Origin: Linnemannia hyalina
Lineage: Eukaryota > Mortierellomycota > Mortierellomycetes > Mortierellales > Mortierellaceae
Direction of reading: 5' to 3'
DNA length: 64,000 nt
Assembly (NCBI GenBank): GCA_019671135.1
Contig: JAHRHY010000011.1
Span: 62,001 to 126,000, forward strand
Shown here: positions 57,271 to 64,000 of the stretch, piece by piece
How positions within the stretch are numbered: the first letter of the stretch is position 1
How the letters are laid out: each line of letters begins with the position of its first letter
Position numbers and translations under genes: made by a program
Notes under the pieces: model-generated
What the model saw: the letters and a program-made list of their open reading frames with translations, nothing else
Databases searched by the model: none
What the model was told of the DNA's origin: nothing

Positions 57271-58836
57271 ATGACAACCATTCTCGATCTTCCGGACGAG
57301 ATTCGTCTGCTCATTGGAAAAGAGCTCCCCAAAAAGTCAATCTACACCCTCATCCGCGTCTGCCGCTCCTTCTACTCTTCTTTTATCCCCTGTATCTGGT
57401 CAGACCTGAGCCTCACAAACCTCAACAAGAGCACCGTCATCACCGCAGACCAAGTCCGGCTCAACGCCCACCGCATTGAGACTATTTCCTTCCCGACCAC
57501 CCTGTCAAAGGACTATTATGCCATCACCTACCCTTGCCTGCATACGCTGTGGATGCTGGCCTTTTACCTGGACGGGAGCGACGACGATCATTTACAGGTC
57601 CAGCTGCAAGAAAAAATCGACTTTCTGAGGCGGCATCCGTTTCTCAGGAAGTTGAACTATCAGCAAAAAGATACATTGTCGATGGAGTTTTGGGAGGTTG
57701 TTGCAACTGAGTTGGCGCAGCTGGAGGATTTAATGTTTATGGGAGTTGTTGAACAGGATGCGGTGGATGCGTTTTGGAGAACCTGTGAGCGGGTACAGAA
57801 TTTGCACCTGATGGACGTGACCTTCCATCCGGCGAGCATGCCCATTTTGTCCACTCGTTCCTTTCGGCGACTTAGGGACTTAACGATCAACAAGTACTCC
57901 TGGGAAGAGAGCCTACCTCGACGAATGTGGCCTGTGCACTTGCTGGAGCGAGCCAAGGAGTCGGAGAATCTGAAGAGGTTGGAATGGAGTGTGAGGGATA
58001 TTGACTTTCCGGTCCAGTTGGTCTTGGATGCGTTCGAGAAGAACTGTTGGCGAGAATTGTGTGAGCTCAGTATTGGAGGTGTGGCCTGCTCTGATCAGGA
58101 TGTGGCGATGGTGCTCAGGAGTTTGACATCGAGGCGGTTGACGGATTTTGAGCTCTCGAGCGGGAGATTTGGGCCGCTGATATATAGCTGTCTGAAAGAG
58201 ATGTATTTTGGGCACCTGAGGGATTTGAGGCTGGGACAGGCTCCAGGGGTGACCAGTGGTATGGTCCAGGAGATTATGACAGAATGTGTGCACCTTGTCA
58301 ACCTGGAGGCGCCCTACATCTTCGTGCGGAGCATTGCTACGGCTTCGAAGAGCTGGGGCTGTTTGAAGCTTGAAAAGTTGGTTGTGTATATTGCGAGCCA
58401 GGCGGGTGATGAAGCTGACTGGGACGGACGAGCGTTTGAGCAGATTGCGAGGTTGAAGAGGGTGAGGACTCTGGGTCTGCAAGGGGATCCGGATGGGCTT
58501 TCGTTTGTTGATGATGAAGATAGCCGGTCGCAGGACATTATGTACATGCAGACATTGGACTTGCGACTCCCCAGCAGTAGGACGATGTTGGAATCTTGCA
58601 ACAATGGCGGTAGCGGCGATATCAGAGGGTGGTCCAGTCTGCTGCAACTGAGAGAGTTCTCGTTTGATGGCGACCGACAGTGGATGGGTGTTGACGAGTT
58701 GGAGTGGATGACTGAGCATTGGAAGGATCTGACGTGTATCAGTGGCAACTTTCGGGCCGCTGTTGGGATCGCAAGTAGTGACAGGTTGAAGCAATTGTTG
58801 AATCAACATGGTATAAGGCATTATGAGGATGTTTGA
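57271..58836 (+). CDS. F-box protein (521 aa), intact member of a tandem family
   Basis: Single exon, 521 aa. The F-box is at the extreme N-terminus (about 5-45: ILDLPDEIRLLIGKEL, then LIRVCRSFYSSFIPCIW). The rest has Leu-rich repeat-like segments (HPFLRKLNYQQ, LAQLEDLMFMGV, RVQNLHLMDV, ECVHLVNLEAPYIF, LKLEKLVVYI). Two decayed relatives follow on the same strand (59075-60662 and about 60970-61115), so this is the surviving member of a local tandem expansion. It is expected to act with SKP1 in an SCF ligase (inference from the F-box). It is unlike the F-box protein at 50864 outside the general layout. Confidence 0.85.
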   Translation: MTTILDLPDEIRLLIGKELPKKSIYTLIRVCRSFYSSFIPCIWSDLSLTNLNKSTVITADQVRLNAHRIETISFPTTLSKDYYAITYPCLHTLWMLAFYLDGSDDDHLQVQLQEKIDFLRRHPFLRKLNYQQKDTLSMEFWEVVATELAQLEDLMFMGVVEQDAVDAFWRTCERVQNLHLMDVTFHPASMPILSTRSFRRLRDLTINKYSWEESLPRRMWPVHLLERAKESENLKRLEWSVRDIDFPVQLVLDAFEKNCWRELCELSIGGVACSDQDVAMVLRSLTSRRLTDFELSSGRFGPLIYSCLKEMYFGHLRDLRLGQAPGVTSGMVQEIMTECVHLVNLEAPYIFVRSIATASKSWGCLKLEKLVVYIASQAGDEADWDGRAFEQIARLKRVRTLGLQGDPDGLSFVDDEDSRSQDIMYMQTLDLRLPSSRTMLESCNNGGSGDIRGWSSLLQLREFSFDGDRQWMGVDELEWMTEHWKDLTCISGNFRAAVGIASSDRLKQLLNQHGIRHYEDV

Positions 58837-59074
58837 GAGAGATAAACATTGGGCTTTGACACGTTTGTAACGGGCATGCGAGAAAATTGTATCTATTCCC
58901 GCAGAACGCTCAACCCTTTTCAATTTCGACTCTTCTCTTTTCATCCTCCCTTCTTTCCTTTTTTTCCTTTCTCTTTACTCAACCTTGGAACTGGCCCTTT
59001 CTTCTCCAAGTACAGCGATCAACTCTTCTTTTCTTCTTCTTCCTCTTCTTTTCTCACTCAATCTCTTCTTCCTC

Positions 59075-60662
59075 GTGGCGACCATTCTGAATCTCCTCAA
59101 CGAGACTCACCCACTCATTACCAAAAAAAAAAAACTCAACACAAAGTCCATATACTCCCTTATCCGAACCTGTCGCCCCTTTTACATCCTCCACACTCCC
59201 TTTCTCTGGCCCGACGTGACTCACGTGTTCAGACGACGCGGAGCCATCGACGCCAGCCTTGTCCGAGCCAATGCTTATCTTATCGAGGCCGCCACTTCTC
59301 GCCGAGCCTGACAGAGGAGTGCTACACCATCGATTACCCTCGACTGCATAGGTTCCGGATGATCACTCTTTACTGGGGCAATGAAAGGCTCCACTACCCG
59401 GGGGTTATACCAGCCCAGAAGATTCGGTTATTCGACCTCCCCCTTTTTATCTGGAAATTTGAATACGAACACAACGAAACCTTGCCGAGAGAGTTCTGGG
59501 AGGCTGATGGTACAGAGTGGACATAGCTAGAGGAGTTGGATTTTTCAGGAGTTGTCGAGGACTCTGGACGCGTTCTGGAGGGGTTGTGAGCGGGTTAAAT
59601 AACATCTCCATAACAGAGCGAACCTTCCGGAGAGTGCTCCTATCTTGTCAATATTTTTCTTCCAACGACTCCAATGCTTGATGGTCTCACAAATTCATCG
59701 AAAAAAGAACCCCCCCTCCATGTGAGGAATGGCCAGCACTGTTGCTTGAGCAAGTCAAGAAGACATCCAAAGGTCTGAGACGACTTGAGTGGCGCATGTG
59801 CAATGTCCCATTACCTGTTTGGATGGTCCTAGATGCGTTTGCGGAGGAATGCTGGCGGGGTCTGTACGAGTTGGTCATTAAGGACGAAACGATCTCCGAA
59901 GAAGATGTGGTCGAAGTCCTCAGCGCTCTACCCTCACAAAGGTTGACGGTCTTGGACCTTAAAGGTCGTGCAGCTGCCGGTGAGTTAGGTGGGCCGTCGA
60001 TCGATTGTCTGAGGGGGATGGAGTACTTTAGTCGGCTGAGGGAGCTGAATGTTAGGATATGCGAAGGCGTGACAAGCACGATGGTGCAGGAAATTCTGAT
60101 AGGGTGTGTGCACCTTGTCAGTCTGGATGCGCGTTACATCTTTGTGCGGGATATCGCTACAGCTTCGAAAGGCTGGGACTGTTTTAAGCTTGAAAGGTTG
60201 GTTGTCCGCATTGCTAAGCAAGAAGGGGACGAGGCCGGGTGGGGGGAGCGAGTGTTTGGCCAGGTTTCGAGGATGAGGAGGATGAAGGTTCTAGACCTGG
60301 AGCGAACGTGGTTTACGGCAGAGGATGATGCGATTATGGTTTTAAAGACTTTGGATTATCAATTGTTGACTTCTCCAGTTAGCTCAGAGACCTCTGGGAA
60401 TAATCAGGACAGGGGCGGTGATGGCGGTGGTAGTAATAGTGGTGGTAGTGGCGAGAGATTTTACGATATCAGATGTTTGTCGAGTCTGGTGCAGCTACAA
60501 GAGTTTACATTTGACGATGGCCGACAGAGGCTTGGGATGGAAGAGGCGTTGTGGATGATGGATCATTGGCAAGACGTGGTGGTTGTCCGAGGGGACTTCA
60601 AAGGTGCCGAAGGGGATGTTGCCGCTAGAATGAAGCGGTTGTTTTATGAGAGAGGCATTTAA
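59075..60662 (+). pseudogene. Decayed tandem copy of the 57271 F-box gene
   Basis: Collinear with the 57271 gene over its full length, but broken. The start codon region CCATGACAACCATTCTC has become CGTGGCGACCATTCTG (no ATG). An A12 run at about 59125-59136 sits in the F-box. Frame changes occur near 59310, a TAG stands at 59524-59526, and the middle (59530-59740) is scrambled. From 59742 a frame of 306 codons is open to the normal end and clearly homologous (GVTSTMVQEILIGCVHLVSL, versus GVTSGMVQEIMTECVHLVNL). It contains a Gly/Ser repeat insertion (about 60410-60450). The long open 3' half might still be translated, but without an F-box. Confidence 0.85.
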
Positions 60663-60969
60663 ACGAGCACCGAATTTACTAGTGTAAATAATGTAATAGA
60701 TGAGTTACTCCTTTTCACAGCCAGCGTCAGGGTCCGTACTTCACAAAGTGTCCAGGACGGTTAAAATAAAAGAGGGAGGTTAAATAGGAAGAGGTGAGAC
60801 GGGGCAGGAACCAGCCGGCCGCTGATCAAAACGATAAAGGACTTTGAGACCGACTTCCTACATTGATCATCACTTGATGATATGACTCTCTTGCTGTACC
60901 ATAGCTGGTCTTTCTCTTGAGAGAGGGACGAAAGGAACGACTCGTCTCCCTTTCAATTCTTTGAGGTAC

Positions 60970-61115
60970 CGATATTAGTTGCTGGTCAAGTGTGGTGCAG
61001 TGTAAGAGTTTACGTTAGATGGCGGCCGGCAGACTGTTGGACTGGAAGAAGTGTTATGGACGACTGAGCATTAGAGGGATCCGGTGACTGTCGAAGAGTC
61101 CCTAGAAGGCAGTGA
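60970..61115 (+). pseudogene. Short remnant of a third F-box family copy
   Basis: About 145 bp align with the last part of the two preceding copies. Matching blocks include CGATATTAGTTGCTGGTCAA, GTGTGGTGCAG, AAGAGTTTACGTTAGATGGC and ATGGACGACTGAGCATT. Stops and indels break the frame. The rest of this copy, between 60663 and 60969, is not recognisable. Confidence 0.7.
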
Positions 61116-62328
61116 GCGTGAAAAAGTAAAGAATCCCTTCTTGAGTAGGGCATCAATTACAAGTATAGGGCAAACATACAGGGGTCTGTTGGACTATTAA
61201 ATATGATTCGATGGACAATTACTGTAGGATGCAGTGCTTCACTTAGCACTCCCGCTATTGTATCTTGTGTCCTGTCTTTAATTCCAGATCCACATTCACC
61301 GCCCCCTCTTGGACTTGGTTTTTCTTCCTCTCCTCTTCTTTCCCTCTTTTCCCACTCTTTTATTCAGGAGTCCAATCAATCTCTCTCTTCCTTCCTCCAT
61401 TCTCAATTCTCCTCATTGTTTTCCTCTCTCCTGTCACCCAAGTAATATCCCCTACCCCCACAGGCCATGCCTTATCCCTAAAACTTTTTCCGAGATGGGT
61501 CACAAGGAACAAAGGAACAAGGGTATATGGCAAGTTGTTGCGGCTTTGCGACACCCCGTATAACAAGGCGGTCATCCCCAATGATGGGCAAGCCAATTCA
61601 TGTTACCACCCTGCCACGCTCCACTTTCCGCCCCTCTGCCGCCCGGAATCCGAGCTAAACAGTGGCTGCTAAAAAAGAACCAGCATATCCGACAAGATGT
61701 TACGGTTGTTGCCGCGATTTGCGCAATAATAATCCAGGCTCTCATTCGTTTCTTTACGATGAATAGGGCAGCACACAGTGTAGGGTAGAACGCAGCTCCA
61801 AATGATTCCACGAGATGAATATGCGAGCAAGCAAATAGGGCTAGTCTTAACCTCTCAAGAATGGCTGACTTGCGATAGATACGGATCTCCTTTACGAATG
61901 TGAAAGCGAGAATGAGCGGCAAGATGGAGGAGGTGGTGGACGATAGATATAGGGGAAGGGGGTACTGACAGCAGGCGTGTAATTAGTAAGAGTGCGTGAT
62001 TACGAAAACGCGAGTGAGGCGACAAAATGGCGTGAGACATCGGTGCGGAGGTAGGCGGCAAGGTGAGAGATAAAGAGTGGGTGTGGGTAGAGCAGTGGCT
62101 AATGAAGAGGTGGAATAACACTGAGGGGAAAAACGGCGAGTGCTAATTACAAGGGCATGGGGAGACAGTGGAAAGAGGGACAGCAGACTTAAGGGAAAAA
62201 TACGGGTACTAATGAGACGCACTTTTACATGGAAGAGAGAAGCGTCACTTATTCGAGGACGGCGAACAGAACCAATCAAGGAAAATACCAAAAATGAGAG
62301 GGGAAGGCATCAAAAAGTATGGGGCGCC

Positions 62329-62370
62329 TGATTGACACGACTGATTGACACGACTGATTGACACGACTGA
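62329..62370 (+). repeat. 13-bp tandem repeat, three units
   Basis: TGATTGACACGAC occurs three times in a row without mismatch, followed by a partial TGA. There is no coding context. Confidence 0.9.
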
Positions 62371-62619
62371 AAGGTAATGGAGAAGGAAGGCTTGCTGGAT
62401 AGAAGCGTAGAGAGTAGGGATAATGGAGAAAGAATGTGTTGATGAGACAAAGGCAAAGCGACCAACACTGAGCATCAAAGATATCGTGAAGTGAAGGAAG
62501 ACGTGCGTATAGAAGGCGAAGGTGAAGGGATCGCTACCAGTGGTAAGGAGAAGAAACGTGTTGATGAGAGACAGTGGCAAAGACGCGAAGGTTGATGGAG
62601 AGTTAAAATAAAAAGTCCA

Positions 62620-62675
62620 ATCTATGTCTGGATTTACGGAGCCATACCGCGAGATCCGTAAATCCAAGCATAGAT
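62620..62675. repeat. Inverted repeat with 21-nt arms (hairpin)
   Basis: The left arm (62620-62640, ending TGGATTTACGGA) is the reverse complement of the right arm (62655-62675, starting TCCGTAAATCCA), apart from a two-base mismatch. The loop is 14 nt (GCCATACCGCGAGA). The core TGGATTTACGGA/TCCGTAAATCCA is 12 bp perfect. It could be a binding site for a dimeric regulator, a structured RNA or a remnant of a terminal inverted repeat. No element ends are recognisable around it. Confidence 0.75.
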
Positions 62676-63550
62676 ACGGTGGACAAAAAAGAATGTACTC
62701 TACTTGATATGCTCGTTTCAATGCCACACTCAGTCATAACGCAACGAACACTAAAAAAAAGAACGGTTCGGTGATGCCAAGGATGGCGCCGCTCAAAGAC
62801 GTTTTTTTATTATCCTGATCTTCTCGCACTGGTGGTCAGCTGCAATTGTCTATAAGAACAGTGAGGAAGGAGGCAAGGAGAAAGACAGAGGTAGAGTGAA
62901 AGATCAAGTGCGGGTGAGGCAAACGAGCTCTCTTAGTCTCACTTACTGATGTACCTGGATGACAGCAACGAAGATAGAAAAGAGAGAAAAGAGAGTGACA
63001 CAGAGGGGCATATCGCTGACGAAATTGAGCGATTCGCACCGCGAAACATTCCTACTATCTCCTACTTCCACTTGCTACCCTTCTCATTCTCACTTTCCTC
63101 CGCCAAGGAGATAACAACATGGTAAACTAGGATACATGCTAACACATATGTCCGACCCCTTACATTCGGTAAAAGCGGTTACAGACAGGTGACGAAGTTG
63201 CTTATTCTCGCAACGGTCGTGGGTGAGGTGATAAAAAGAATAGAGAGCGAGAGATGGGTTTATTTTGGTACATCAATGGAGCCGAGTACGGGATGTTTTG
63301 GGGCGAATATGTCATAAACTATGCGTCTGGTTTGAAAAAAGAACGGTCTTGTAGAAGGGGTAATATTGGTGGGCCGTGGGCGATACCGATCGGGAAGCTC
63401 CTCATCGTCCTCAACGCGTTTGGTTGGTGTTCTGATGTATCGTTCAGTTTCAACCACGTCCATTATGGTCTAAAAGTACAGCAGTCAGACTTTCTGGTCA
63501 AGATATTACTCAGCAACAGAGTAAGGTCTCAGCATGCTGGAGATCCAAGA

Positions 63551-64000
63551 TTATCGGTTGACTTTCAGCGACAGTTTTATCTTGAAGGTCTTGAGCAACT
63601 CCACGGAAGCCATGGCTTTGCCGATATCGTAATGGTCCTTGGGCAAATAAGAGGTGTGAACGTTCTGCCACAAATAGATGCCAGCCTGGAAGGAGAGTTG
63701 ATACAATGTCATTGCCCTGTTTACATCGTTAATGACGGCGGCGGCCTCCTCCTGCGGTCGCTTGAACGGCTTTCCAACGTCAATGCCCTCAATCTCAAGC
63801 CCAGGAAGGACAATTGTAGCCGCGTCGAAGAAACATTGAGGTGACAGGTCTTCTTCCTTCTTGCGCAGCCACCGCTGCTGCTGCTGTTGACCCTTCCTTT
63901 TCTGTCGCGGCTGCTCTCGCTCTTGTTGACCCCCTTCCAATATAGCTCGTCGCCGTTTACTGCCTGCTGCCGTACCTGCTGATCGATGCAATTCTGTGTC
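63551..64000 (-). CDS. Unidentified ORF, 3' part only (runs off the window)
   Basis: An open minus-strand frame enters from beyond 64000 and ends at a TAA at 63551-63553, giving about 149 visible residues. The first part is basic and Gln-rich, with a possible nuclear-localisation string (GSKRRRAI) and Q5. The remainder looks helical (VNRAMTLYQLSFQAGIYLWQ) and ends KIKLSLKVNR. I recognise no family. A plus-strand frame of similar length overlaps (63254-63844), but its N-terminal part has less protein-like composition. The call is tentative. Confidence 0.35.
   Translation of the reverse strand, partial: DTELHRSAGTAAGSKRRRAILEGGQQEREQPRQKRKGQQQQQRWLRKKEEDLSPQCFFDAATIVLPGLEIEGIDVGKPFKRPQEEAAAVINDVNRAMTLYQLSFQAGIYLWQNVHTSYLPKDHYDIGKAMASVELLKTFKIKLSLKVNR

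Larger units (their letters stand above)
61116..63550. other. Gene-poor region, purine-skewed
   Basis: No gene recognised on either strand. From about 61850 to 63000 the plus strand is strongly A/G-rich. Weak internal direct repeats occur, for example 62431-62463 and 62551-62583 (both with GTGTTGATGAGA and GGCAAAG). A 13-bp tandem repeat and a strong hairpin are listed separately. Confidence 0.45.

Noticed and set aside
57913..58944. 343-codon minus-strand frame
   Set aside because: Antisense to the intact F-box gene; no family signal, and the plus strand has clear F-box homology with a tandem paralogue.
62329..62370. Short regularly spaced repeat considered as CRISPR-like
   Set aside because: Only three directly abutting 13-bp units without spacers in a eukaryotic genome; a simple tandem repeat.
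63254..63844. 196-codon plus-strand frame at the right end
   Set aside because: It overlaps a minus-strand frame with more protein-like composition that continues beyond the window; neither is certain, and I kept the minus one at low confidence.

Overview
This 64 kb window is nuclear DNA from a filamentous fungus. Genes are split by short GT-AG introns (about 50-400 nt) with pyrimidine-rich leaders. Proteins carry long Gln-, Ser- and Asn-rich low-complexity tracts, and the set includes a Zn2Cys6 regulator, F-box/LRR proteins, a Bro1 protein and an FNIP/Lst4 homologue. That style suggests an early-diverging mould of the Mortierella type (Mucoromycota). The phylum is an inference; the fungal origin is not in doubt.

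Layout. 1-4.3 kb is a repeat block: four or more 3' fragments of one non-LTR (LINE) retrotransposon, interleaved with two minus-strand tRNA genes (an odd Leu-like class II tRNA and tRNA-Pro). 5.9-38.2 kb is a gene-dense block: an FNIP/Lst4 protein; a divergent pair of mitochondrial assembly factors (MZM1-like LYR protein and ATP12); a Sec7/PH protein with an altered catalytic loop; SKP1; a Bro1/ALIX/Rim20 protein; a 1,644-residue protein with six tandem UBR-type zinc fingers; and a large RhoGAP-like protein. 38.8-46.3 kb is a second repeat block with two tRNA-Glu genes, each with LINE sequence just upstream of it; the longest LINE copy (RNase H half) is here. 46.4-60.7 kb holds NOM1/SGD1 (minus), an F-box/LRR gene, a poly-Q Zn2Cys6 regulator, and a second F-box gene followed by two decaying paralogues. 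61-64 kb is gene-poor, with a strong hairpin, a small tandem repeat and the 3' end of an unidentified minus-strand ORF that leaves the window.

Themes. Several genes belong to protein turnover and nutrient signalling: SKP1 with F-box adaptors (SCF ligases), a multi-UBR-box protein (possible N-degron reader), FNIP (amino-acid signalling to TORC1) and Bro1 (ESCRT/pH signalling). MZM1 and ATP12 share one 414-bp promoter region and both serve oxidative-phosphorylation assembly.

Most interesting. (1) All four tRNA genes have LINE-derived sequence beginning about 85-128 bp upstream of their 5' end, always reading away from the tRNA. Two of these insertions are only an A tract plus a few element bases, flanked by target-site duplications. 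This looks like a tRNA-gene-targeting LINE in a fungus. (2) The six-UBR-box protein has an architecture I do not recognise from any described N-recognin. I did not see rRNA genes, CRISPR arrays or viral genes.
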